In this document: positions 55,367 to 62,638 of the stretch, piece after piece | Numbering within the stretch: position 1 is the stretch's first letter | How the letters are laid out: every line of letters begins with the position of its first letter | From: Clostridium kluyveri | Lineage (GTDB): Bacteria; Bacillota; Clostridia; Clostridiales; Clostridiaceae | Direction: 5' to 3' | DNA: 64,000 nt | Assembly: GCF_001902295.1 (NCBI RefSeq) | Contig: NZ_CP018335.1 | Span: 1,240,001-1,304,000 of the forward strand | Made by a program: the position numbers and the translations under genes | The notes under the pieces: generated by a model | Databases searched by the model: none | Told to the model about the DNA's origin: nothing | The model's input: the letters and a program-made list of their open reading frames with translations, nothing else

Positions 55367-55921
55367 TTAGTATTTTGTATTAAGTTTCCATTCTGATCTT
55401 AGTATGCCATAAAGGTACATATCATACCTAATTCCATCTCTATGAATAAATTCCCTATAGGTTCCTTCTTTTTTAAATCCTAATTTTTCATATAATTTTA
55501 TGGCTGGTGTATTATAAGATAGAACAGTAAGTTGTATTCTATGGAAATTTAACTCCTGAAAACCAAATTCCATGGTAAGGTATAGTGATTCTTGTCCTAT
55601 ACCATGTCCTCTAAACGCATCATCTCCTATACCTATGTATATTGTTGCAGTACCATTATTCCAAAGTATATTTTCAAATCCTGTAATTCCAATTATTTTA
55701 TTCTGCTTTATAGAGTTCACAGCAAAAATAAATTTATCGGAACTTTCTTTTAAATTTTTTATTGTACTCTTTAATTCTTCCAAGCTTTTTGGAAAAGCAG
55801 GTATGACATCAAAGTTTCTTAGAAATAATGTGTCATTATACCATTTTTCCAGATAAGGTAGATGCTCTTCTTTAAAAGAAGTAAGAAATACATTAGAACC
55901 TTTCAGTAAATTTTTAATCAA
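55367..55921 (-). CDS. GNAT-family N-acetyltransferase (RimJ/RimL or SpeG-like)
   Basis: 184-residue acetyltransferase_3-type protein: TSFKEEHLPYLEKWYND (about 15), acetyl-CoA-binding loop DDAFRGHGIGQESLYLTMEF (about 108), FHRIQLTVLSYNTPAIKLYE and KLGFKKEGTYREFIHRDG. Substrate not predictable (protein N-termini, polyamine or antibiotic). A TTG at 55921 with AAGAGGTGAG upstream is the most likely start; the longer frame begins at a TTG at 55942 inside the conserved TTTGATAA end of the dispersed element. The element therefore forms the immediate 5' leader of this gene. Confidence 0.85.
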   Translation of the reverse strand: MIKNLLKGSNVFLTSFKEEHLPYLEKWYNDTLFLRNFDVIPAFPKSLEELKSTIKNLKESSDKFIFAVNSIKQNKIIGITGFENILWNNGTATIYIGIGDDAFRGHGIGQESLYLTMEFGFQELNFHRIQLTVLSYNTPAIKLYEKLGFKKEGTYREFIHRDGIRYDMYLYGILRSEWKLNTKY

Positions 55922-55925
55922 GACG

Positions 55926-56136
55926 TACTCACCTCTTATCAAATGATTCAGAGGTTCAGATGGAGTTTGCTATAGAGAAATGTTTTTTTCATCTGAACCT
56001 TATTAACAGTATTCTTAGTGTCTTTAGCATTTAGAATACGTTATTCTTTAGGGAAAGAATTTATCCGGCCGCGCTAACCACGCTTATCTCCTATTTTAAA
56101 GACTATGGAGTATTAGTTATGGCAGCGTTGGGATAA
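55926..56136 (-). ncRNA. Dispersed structured element, full copy B
   Basis: Minus-strand order: TTATCC (56136-56131), a stem ACTCC...GGAG, then GATAAGCGTGGTTAGCGCGG, closing GGATAA (56066-56061). A spacer follows, then a hairpin GGTTCAGATG / CATCTGAACC (56000-55954) whose loop carries ATTTCTCTATAGCAAACTCC. The end is GAATCATTTGATAA. The same order and conserved blocks recur at 59372-59533 on the other strand. Between the copies, stems are kept while some pairs change. It is directly 5' of the GNAT gene. It may be a structured RNA leader or a small non-autonomous transposon; class not recognised. Confidence 0.6.
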
Positions 56137-56363
56137 AAATTAGAACTAAATAATAATGACTTTTTTGACATAACTATTATAACTCATAAACTGTATAAAA
56201 TTCAATTTTGAAATGAGTGGATATTATTTATTTTTTATATATTATAATATATTTTTATTTACTATTATATGAAATTAATATAAACTTTAATAATATGTAA
56301 AACCTTTCTACGCCAAAAGACTTAATCTACCAAATCAATAAGTAATATTGTTACAAAGGATTG

Positions 56364-56984
56364 ATGTGTGTGAATGCAAACTACCAAAATGAATTGAATA
56401 AAATTATAGATAAAATTATATATGAGAAAAAAACTCCCTCACTATTGCTTCACAGCTGTTGTGCTCCCTGCAGCAGTTATGTATTGGAATATTTATGTGA
56501 TTATTTTTATATAACGGTTTTTTATTATAATCCTAATATATATCCTTATGAAGAATATATAAAAAGAGTTAAAGAACAAAGACAATTTATTCTCAATTTT
56601 AATACTAACAATAAAATAAACTTTATAGAGGGTTCCTATGACAGTGAAAAATTTTATTTTATAGCAGAAGGACTTGAAAAAGAGAAAGAAGGTGGCCTAA
56701 GGTGTTTTAAATGCTATAAATTGAGACTTGAGGAGACGGCAAAACTTGCTAAAGAGGCAAATTATGATTACTTTACCACCACTTTAACCATAAGTCCTTA
56801 TAAAAATGCACAGAAATTGAATTGTATAGGAAAAGATTTAGCTGATAAATATAAACTTAAATATTTGTATTCAGATTTCAAAAAGAAAAATGGGTATAAA
56901 AGATCTATTGAACTGTCTAAAAAGTATAATTTATACAGACAAAATTATTGTGGCTGCATATTTTCTAAAAATGAGCTATCGTGA
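56364..56984 (+). CDS. queH: Epoxyqueuosine reductase QueH
   Basis: 206-residue QueH (DUF208) protein, the last step of queuosine synthesis in tRNA (epoxyqueuosine to queuosine) in bacteria lacking QueG. Metal and Fe-S Cys motifs: LLHSCCAPCSSYV (about 29-41), YYNPNIYPYEEY, GLRCFKCYKLRLE (two Cys, about 114-120), TTTLTISPYKN and a C-terminal YCGCIFS. Start is uncertain among TTG 56361, ATG 56364 and GTG 56370, all close to AAAGGA; ATG is used. Single gene; other que genes are not in the window. Confidence 0.92.
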   Translation: MCVNANYQNELNKIIDKIIYEKKTPSLLLHSCCAPCSSYVLEYLCDYFYITVFYYNPNIYPYEEYIKRVKEQRQFILNFNTNNKINFIEGSYDSEKFYFIAEGLEKEKEGGLRCFKCYKLRLEETAKLAKEANYDYFTTTLTISPYKNAQKLNCIGKDLADKYKLKYLYSDFKKKNGYKRSIELSKKYNLYRQNYCGCIFSKNELS

Positions 56985-57043
56985 AGTATTAATTTAAAGG
57001 TTGCTTATAAAAAGTATAACAGATAAGGAAGGGAGGAATAAAA

Positions 57044-58219
57044 TTGCAGTATAATTTTGACCAACTTGTTTCTAGATGGGATACCCATTGTGTTAAATGG
57101 GATTTTAGTAAAAAACAATGTGAGGGAGAATATATTATTCCTATGTCTATAGCAGATATGGACTTTGAAACTGTACCCGAAGTTAAAAAAGCAATAATTC
57201 AAAGAGCGAATCAGGGTATTTATGGATATACAAAAGTTAATGAGGGTTATTATGAGTCTATAATGAACTGGATGATGAAAAGGCACAGTTGGGAGTTAAA
57301 AAAAGATTGGATTGTTGTTAGTTCAGGGGTTGTTCCTGCCATAAATAATATTATAAAAGCTTTTACCCACCCAGGAGATAAAGTTGTTTTACAATCACCA
57401 GTTTATTATCCTTTTTATAAAGCTATAGTGAGAAATGGCTGTACAATAGTGAATAATCCTCTCAAATTTGTTCAGGGAAAATATTATATGAATTTTAAGG
57501 ATTTAGAACAGAAGTTAAAGCATCCTCGAGTTAAGCTGTTAATATTATGCAGTCCTCATAATCCAGTTGGAAGGGTATGGACTGGAGAGGAATTAAGAAA
57601 GCTAGGAGAAATGTGTATAAAAAATAATGTACTTATAGTATCTGATGAAATTCATTCAGATTTAGTATATAAAAATTATAAACATATACCTTTAGCTGCA
57701 ATATCAAATGATATTAGAGAAAATTCTATAATATGTACTGCACCAAGTAAAACTTTCAATTTGGCAGGTCTACAGGTCTCAAATATAATTATACCAAAGG
57801 ATAAATTAAGACGTGAATATACTATACAACTGGAGAATGCAGCAGCATCAAGTATTAATTTATTTGGTATGATAGCTTGTGAAACAGCCTATAAATATGG
57901 GGAAGGTTGGTTGGATCAGCTTATAGATTATTTATATGAAAATAAAGAGGTTGTAAAAAAATATATAGGGGAAAGAATACCTAAACTTAAAATTGTTGAA
58001 CCGGAAGGTACTTATTTATTATGGATAGATTGCAGAGAATTAGGTATGAATGGAATAGAGCTTAAAAATTTTATGCTTACCAGAGCAAAAATTCAGTTTA
58101 ATGAAGGATTTACCTTCGGAAAAAGTGGAGAGGGCTTTGAAAGAATGAATATTGCTTGTCCTAGAGATATTTTAAGAGAAGCTTTAGGAAGAATTGAAGA
58201 AGCTGTAAATAATCTATAA
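57044..58219 (+). CDS. MalY/PatB-type aminotransferase / C-S lyase
   Basis: 391-residue PLP fold-type I enzyme: MSIADMDFETVPEVKKAI (about 32), GIYGYTKVNEGYYESI, SPHNPVGRVWTGEEL (about 170), SDEIHSDLVY and PLP lysine in TAPSKTFNLAGLQ (about 233-245). This is the MalY/PatB group, which usually has cystathionine beta-lyase or cysteine-S-conjugate lyase activity, releasing homocysteine or thiols. That fits the sulfur metabolism seen elsewhere in this window. Start TTG with an excellent GGGAGG; queH ends 59 bases upstream. Confidence 0.88.
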   Translation: MQYNFDQLVSRWDTHCVKWDFSKKQCEGEYIIPMSIADMDFETVPEVKKAIIQRANQGIYGYTKVNEGYYESIMNWMMKRHSWELKKDWIVVSSGVVPAINNIIKAFTHPGDKVVLQSPVYYPFYKAIVRNGCTIVNNPLKFVQGKYYMNFKDLEQKLKHPRVKLLILCSPHNPVGRVWTGEELRKLGEMCIKNNVLIVSDEIHSDLVYKNYKHIPLAAISNDIRENSIICTAPSKTFNLAGLQVSNIIIPKDKLRREYTIQLENAAASSINLFGMIACETAYKYGEGWLDQLIDYLYENKEVVKKYIGERIPKLKIVEPEGTYLLWIDCRELGMNGIELKNFMLTRAKIQFNEGFTFGKSGEGFERMNIACPRDILREALGRIEEAVNNL

Positions 58220-58229
58220 TAAATCTACA

Positions 58230-58261
58230 AATAGTATAATTAATTATACTATTTTATTTTT
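58230..58261 (+). terminator. Hairpin between malY-like and asparaginase-like genes
   Basis: AATAGTATAATTAATTATACTATT is a palindrome followed by TTATTTTT. It sits immediately before the GGAGG ribosome site of the next gene, so it is either a terminator or a control element for that gene. Confidence 0.6.
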
Positions 58262-58273
58262 GGAGGGGTTTTT

Positions 58274-59281
58274 ATGTCAGAAATAGTAGTTAAAGTTACA
58301 AGAGGATCTTTAGTTGAAAGTATTCATAGAGCAGATATAGCTGTAGTAAACAGTAAAGGGAAACTTCTTTATAGTTTGGGAAACCCATATAAGGTTACAT
58401 ATATGCGTTCTGCGGCGAAGCCAATACAAACTTTAAATGTTATATTGTCTGGGGCCGCCGAAAAATTTTCTTTTACAGACGAAGAAATATCCATAATGTG
58501 TGCTTCTCATTATGGAGAGGATTTTCATAGAAAAACCGTAAATGACATACTAAAAAAGATAGGACTTGGCATAGATAATCTGTTGTGTGGTTCCACTTTG
58601 TCCCTTAATGAGGAGTATGCTGAAAAACTTCTATGGAATCATGCAAAAATAAATCCTTCTTATACTGACTGTTCTGGAAAGCATTGTGGAATACTTTCCA
58701 TATGTGTTTTAAAAGGGTATGATATAAGTAGCTACAATCTTTTGGAACATCCTGTACAAAAAGAAATAAAGAAAATAGTATGTAAAGTTTGTTCTGTGAA
58801 AGAGGATGGTATAATTGTAGGTATAGATGGATGCACTGTGCCCATTTTTGGAATGCCGCTTTATAATATGGCACTAGGATTTTGTAAAATGGCCAACAGC
58901 AGTGTATTTACAGAAAAGTATAAAAATGCTGCTGATAGAGTATTTAAGGCCATGACAAGGTCACCAGAGATGGTAGCTGGAACGGGAGGTTTTTGCACCG
59001 AACTTATGAAAAACACCGGAGGCAGACTCATAGGAAAACTTGGTGCAGAAGGAGTATACTGTATAGGAGTAAAAGATATGGATTTAGGTATAGCAATTAA
59101 GATAGAAGATGGGAGTACACGAGCTTTATGGCCCACAGCAGTTAAATGTCTGGAAGATTTAAAAGTTTTAAAGGATGAAGAAAAAAGGACTTTAAGTAAA
59201 TTTAAAGTTAAGGATAATATTAACAATATAAAGGAGAAGATAGGAGAAATATTCCCTGATTTTCATTTGAATAAAAATTAA
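58274..59281 (+). CDS. Asparaginase II family (thermolabile L-asparaginase-like) protein
   Basis: 335-residue member of the asparaginase_II family (pfam06089; Rhizobium-type, unrelated to E. coli AnsA/AnsB). Motifs: VTRGSLVESIHRADIAVV (about 7-24), YMRSAAKPIQTL (about 44), SCASHYGEDF-like IMCASHYGED, DCSGKHCGILSIC (about 133-145), and the catalytic-type RSPEMVAGTGGFCTELM (about 221-237). Soluble. Deamidates asparagine or a related amide; some members may serve other substrates. Start ATG after TGGAGGGG. Spaced 54 bases from the C-S lyase gene. Confidence 0.88.
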   Translation: MSEIVVKVTRGSLVESIHRADIAVVNSKGKLLYSLGNPYKVTYMRSAAKPIQTLNVILSGAAEKFSFTDEEISIMCASHYGEDFHRKTVNDILKKIGLGIDNLLCGSTLSLNEEYAEKLLWNHAKINPSYTDCSGKHCGILSICVLKGYDISSYNLLEHPVQKEIKKIVCKVCSVKEDGIIVGIDGCTVPIFGMPLYNMALGFCKMANSSVFTEKYKNAADRVFKAMTRSPEMVAGTGGFCTELMKNTGGRLIGKLGAEGVYCIGVKDMDLGIAIKIEDGSTRALWPTAVKCLEDLKVLKDEEKRTLSKFKVKDNINNIKEKIGEIFPDFHLNKN

Positions 59282-59371
59282 AAATTAAATTTTAAAATTT
59301 ATTGAAGCAAGAATGAAATGTATTTCGTCTAATATGTATCGAGGAAGTATTGTTTTGGATTAAGTGGGCGT

Positions 59372-59533
59372 TATTATTTATCCGAACGCGGCAAGTAGTT
59401 AACACTCCCATATTATTTAAAGTGGGAGATAAGTGTGGCTAGCGCGCCTGGATAAGTTCTTCTAAGGTTCAGGTGGAGATGAGTATTTCTCTATAGCAAA
59501 TTCTACCTGAGCCTAAGAATTACTTGATAATAT
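59372..59533 (+). ncRNA. Dispersed structured element, full copy C
   Basis: TTATCC (59378-59383) closes with GGATAA (59450-59455). Inside are ACACTCCCA / TGGGAGATAAGTGT and the conserved TGTGGCTAGCGCGCC. Ten bases later a hairpin pairs GGTTCAGGT (59466-59474) with ACCTGAGCC (59505-59513). Its loop contains ATTTCTCTATAGCAAATTC. The 3' end is AAGAATTACTTGATAA. It matches copy B (opposite strand) in order and in the conserved loops. It lies about 75 bases before the ABC exporter gene, with a possible TATAAT at 59578 in between, so it may be an independent RNA. Not coding. Confidence 0.6.
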
Positions 59534-59607
59534 TGCCTGCTTTTGTTTTTATGTAAAAATATATATTATGAATGTAGTATAATGTAATTTAGAAAGGTGG
59601 GATTAAA

Positions 59608-61356
59608 GTGAATATAATAACAAGATTTTTAAGTTATTATAAACCATATAGATTTCTATTTTTTACAGATATGGTTTGTGCATTTTTAGTTTCAATAGTA
59701 GATTTATCTTTTCCTTTAATTTTAAGTTATCTTTCAAAGAATTTTTTTATTAGGGATAAAAGTGTAGTGCTGGAAGGGCTGATTTACATAGGCATAGCAT
59801 TAGTGGCTATGTACATATTAAAATATTTTTGTCAATATTTCATAGCTTCCTGGGGACATATTATGGGAGCCAGAATGGAAAATAATATGAGAAGTGATTT
59901 GTTTAATCATCTTCAAAAATTGTCATTTTCTTATTATGACAATAATAACACAGGACAGATGATGTCACGACTTGTATCTGATCTTTTTGATATATCGGAA
60001 CTTGCACATCATGGACCGGAAAATGTATTTATATCTTTCGTTAAAATTATAGGTTCTTTTGTAATATTATTATTTATAAATGTTAAAATGACATTAATTT
60101 TATTTTTAGTTACTATAGCTATGGTAGTATTTTCAGTATGTAAAAATAAAAAAATGCAGCATATATTTTTAGATAACAGAAAAAAAATGGCAAATATAAA
60201 TGCATCAGTTCAAGATAGCCTGGAAGGAATACGAGCGGTGAAGTCTTTTGGAAATGAAGATTTGGAAAAAAGAAAATTCAGTAAAAATAACAATGAATAT
60301 TTAGATTCCAGGGCAGATAGCTATAAAGTTATGGGAGAATTTATTGCAGGCAATTCTTTTTTTCAGGGGATATTATATGTTTCTATAATAGTTTCTGGAG
60401 GTATATTTTTCACTGAAGGTTCTTTGAAAATATCAGATTTAGCAGTCTATGCATTATATGTAAATATTTTTATAAATCCTATAGATATACTTATTAATTT
60501 TGCAGAACAATTTCAAAAAGGTTATGCTGGTTTTAGGAGATTTATGGAGATAATAGAAACTGAACCAGAAATAACTGATAGTAAGGATGCTGTAGTACTT
60601 GAAAATGTAAAAGGGGATATAGAGTATAAAAATGTATATTTTAATTATCATAGTAAGCACAATGTGTTGAATAATATAAATATAAGTATAAAAGCTGGCG
60701 AAAATATTGCATTAGTTGGCCCTTCTGGTGCAGGGAAGACAACCATATGTTCTCTGCTTCCAAGGTTTTATGATGTGACAGGAGGTGCTGTAACAATAGA
60801 TGGAAAAGATATAAGAAATTTAACTATTGAATCTCTTAGAAATTCTATTGGAATTGTACAGCAGGAGGTTTATATGTTTTCCGGTACCGTAAAGGAAAAT
60901 ATAAAGTATGGAAAACCAGATGCTTCTGATGAAGAGGTAATAAAAGCTGCAAAAGAAGCCAATATTCATGAATATATAATGACATTACCTAAAGGCTATA
61001 ATACTTATATAGGTCAGCATGGGGTAAAACTTTCAGGAGGCCAAAAACAAAGAATATCTATTTCCAGAGTGTTTTTAAAAAATCCTCCTATATTAATATT
61101 GGATGAGGCAACATCTGCTTTAGATAATGAAAGTGAGAGATTTATACAAAATTCTCTTGAAAAACTCTCTAAAAATAGAACTACAATAGTAATTGCCCAT
61201 AGATTGAGTACCATAAGAAATGCAGACGAGATAATAGTAATTGATAATGAGGGAATTAAAGAGAGAGGAAATCATGAGGAACTTTTAAGGGAAAAAGGAT
61301 TATATTTTTATTATTATAATATGCAGTTTCAAGGATTAAATTCTGTATCAAACTGA
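59608..61356 (+). CDS. ABC-type multidrug/lipid exporter, permease-ATPase half transporter
   Basis: 582-residue half-transporter acting as a homo- or heterodimer. Six TM helices are in about 1-310 (FFTDMVCAFLVSIVDLSFPL at TM1; VKMTLILFLVTIAMVVFSVC). The nucleotide-binding domain follows at about 335-580: Walker A GPSGAGKTTICS (about 372), signature KLSGGQKQRISISR, Walker B PPILILDEATSALD and H-loop VIAHRLSTIR. Typical MsbA/BmrA exporter layout. Start GTG after AAAGGTGGG. No partner ABC gene is adjacent. The copy-C structured element precedes it. Substrate unknown. Confidence 0.9.
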   Translation: MNIITRFLSYYKPYRFLFFTDMVCAFLVSIVDLSFPLILSYLSKNFFIRDKSVVLEGLIYIGIALVAMYILKYFCQYFIASWGHIMGARMENNMRSDLFNHLQKLSFSYYDNNNTGQMMSRLVSDLFDISELAHHGPENVFISFVKIIGSFVILLFINVKMTLILFLVTIAMVVFSVCKNKKMQHIFLDNRKKMANINASVQDSLEGIRAVKSFGNEDLEKRKFSKNNNEYLDSRADSYKVMGEFIAGNSFFQGILYVSIIVSGGIFFTEGSLKISDLAVYALYVNIFINPIDILINFAEQFQKGYAGFRRFMEIIETEPEITDSKDAVVLENVKGDIEYKNVYFNYHSKHNVLNNINISIKAGENIALVGPSGAGKTTICSLLPRFYDVTGGAVTIDGKDIRNLTIESLRNSIGIVQQEVYMFSGTVKENIKYGKPDASDEEVIKAAKEANIHEYIMTLPKGYNTYIGQHGVKLSGGQKQRISISRVFLKNPPILILDEATSALDNESERFIQNSLEKLSKNRTTIVIAHRLSTIRNADEIIVIDNEGIKERGNHEELLREKGLYFYYYNMQFQGLNSVSN

Positions 61357-61405
61357 ATAAATAAATTATATAATAAAATTAATTCTAAATTATAAAAATT
61401 AACTA

Positions 61406-61434
61406 TTGACAGGACACCTAAAAAATTGTATAGT
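61406..61434 (+). promoter_or_regulatory. Promoter of the SAM-riboswitch operon
   Basis: TTGACA (61406-61411), 17 bp, TATAGT (61429-61434). A near-consensus sigma-A promoter about 50 bases ahead of the riboswitch, placing the transcript start near 61441. Confidence 0.75.
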
Positions 61435-61482
61435 ACTATCAATAAGTAAAAGTACATTATGTGAATTAAAATTTAATATAGA

Positions 61483-61637
61483 ACTTCTTATCAAGAGAGG
61501 CGGAGGGACTGGCCCTATGATGCCCGGCAACCTGAATGTTATTTGTTCAATGGTGCTAATTCCTGCGGGGTAACCTGAAAGATGAGATGTTAAGAAAGAG
61601 TTAAACTTCTTACATTTCATCTGTAAGAAGTTTTTTA
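61483..61637 (+). promoter_or_regulatory. SAM-I (S-box) riboswitch with intrinsic terminator
   Basis: Conserved S-box core: CTTATCAAGAGAGGCGGAGG, then GACTGGCCCTATGATGCCCG, GCAACCT, GGTGCTAATTCCTGC and GAAAGATGAG, within an outer stem CTTCTTA...TAAGAAAG. The terminator AAACTTCTTACA / TGTAAGAAGTTTTTT (61603-61637) can be replaced by an antiterminator using TAAGAAAGAG. SAM binding should therefore switch transcription off, and low SAM (methionine shortage) should switch on the downstream NifH-like and component-1 genes. No methionine biosynthetic gene lies between it and them. Confidence 0.95.
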
Positions 61638-61662
61638 TTGTATAATATTAATTTCGATACCT

Positions 61663-61727
61663 TAGTTGACCAGACACACTGGAGACTAGGTAAACTGAAG
61701 TTTATTCGGTTTACTTGGTCTTTTTTT
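61663..61727 (+). promoter_or_regulatory. Second attenuator-like structure (hairpin overlapping a terminator)
   Basis: An upstream hairpin TAGT..CCAG-ACACA-CTGG..ACTA (61663-61688) overlaps the 5' side of a second strong terminator. That terminator pairs GACTAGGTAAACTGAA (61684-61699) with TTCGGTTTACTTGGTC (61705-61720, GU pairs allowed), then seven T. The two folds exclude each other. This suggests a further control layer after the riboswitch, for example binding of an antiterminator protein or small RNA to the first hairpin. Mechanism unknown. Confidence 0.6.
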
Positions 61728-61795
61728 ATATTTAAGTTATGCAGAGAGGATATAAATTTAATAATCATATTTTCAATTTGAGGAGGAACATATAT

Positions 61796-62614
61796 ATGAG
61801 ACAAGTAGCAATTTATGGAAAAGGTGGAATAGGTAAATCCACAACTACACAAAATTTAACATCAGGTTTATCGGAATTAGGAAAAAATGTTATGGTGGTT
61901 GGATGCGATCCTAAAGCTGATTCTACAAGACTTCTTTTAGGTGGACTTGCACAGAAGACAGTTCTAGATACATTGAGGGAAGAAGGGGAAGATGTAGAAT
62001 TAGATTATATAATGAAAACGGGATTTGGTGGAATAAAATGTGTTGAATCTGGTGGACCAGAACCAGGTGTAGGATGTGCAGGAAGAGGAATAATTACATC
62101 TATAAACATGCTAGAGAGATTAGGAGCATATACTGATGACTTAGACTATGTTTTTTATGACGTATTAGGGGATGTTGTGTGCGGAGGCTTTGCTATGCCT
62201 ATTCGTGAAGGAAAAGCCAAAGAAATATATATTGTAGCCAGTGGTGAAATGATGGCCCTTTATGCTGCAAACAATATATCAAAGGGAATAAAAAAATATG
62301 CTAAAAAAGGAGGAGTAAGATTAGGTGGAATTATTTGCAACAGCAGAAATGTAGATAATGAAAAGAAATTATTGGAGACTTTTGCAAAAGAATTAGGTAC
62401 TCAGTTAATTTATTTTGTTCCAAGGGATAATGTGGTTCAAAAAGCTGAAATTCACAAGCAGACAGTAATACAGTTTGATTCTGATGAGAATCAGGCTGCT
62501 GAATATAGATCTCTTGCAAAAGCAATAGAAGAAAATGAATTGTTTGTAATTCCAAAACCTATGAGTCAGGAAAGGCTTGAAGAAATATTTTTAGAGCATG
62601 GACTTATAGATTAA
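61796..62614 (+). CDS. NifH-like Fe protein (nitrogenase-type ATP-dependent reductase)
   Basis: 272-residue dimeric Fe-S ATPase that donates electrons to a component-1 protein. Walker A GKGGIGKST (8-16). Switch and cluster motifs: GGPEPGVGCAGRGI (Cys94; Arg97, the site ADP-ribosylated in NifH) and DVLGDVVCGGFAMP (Cys129). It is very close to clostridial NifH proteins in most motifs, including the C-terminal PKPMSQERLEEIFLEHGL. ATG 61796 has AGGAGGA eight bases upstream; a longer frame from 61739 has none. It lies under a SAM-I riboswitch and directly before a divergent NifD-like gene, so it probably serves that enzyme rather than (or as well as) nitrogenase. Confidence 0.93.
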   Translation: MRQVAIYGKGGIGKSTTTQNLTSGLSELGKNVMVVGCDPKADSTRLLLGGLAQKTVLDTLREEGEDVELDYIMKTGFGGIKCVESGGPEPGVGCAGRGIITSINMLERLGAYTDDLDYVFYDVLGDVVCGGFAMPIREGKAKEIYIVASGEMMALYAANNISKGIKKYAKKGGVRLGGIICNSRNVDNEKKLLETFAKELGTQLIYFVPRDNVVQKAEIHKQTVIQFDSDENQAAEYRSLAKAIEENELFVIPKPMSQERLEEIFLEHGLID

Positions 62615-62638
62615 ATAGAGAATAGAAAGGGTGATACA

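Noticed and set aside
59555..59583. Strong promoter for the ABC exporter
   Set aside because: TATAAT at 59578 is good but no matching -35 lies 16-18 bp upstream; kept only as a possibility.
61739..61795. Longer N-terminus for the NifH-like protein
   Set aside because: The in-frame ATG at 61739 has no ribosome site and would add 19 residues before the universally conserved MRQVAIYGKGG start.
61610..61852. 80-aa minus-strand ORF over the riboswitch terminator and NifH start
   Set aside because: Antisense shadow of the leader and of nifH-like codons; no ribosome site.
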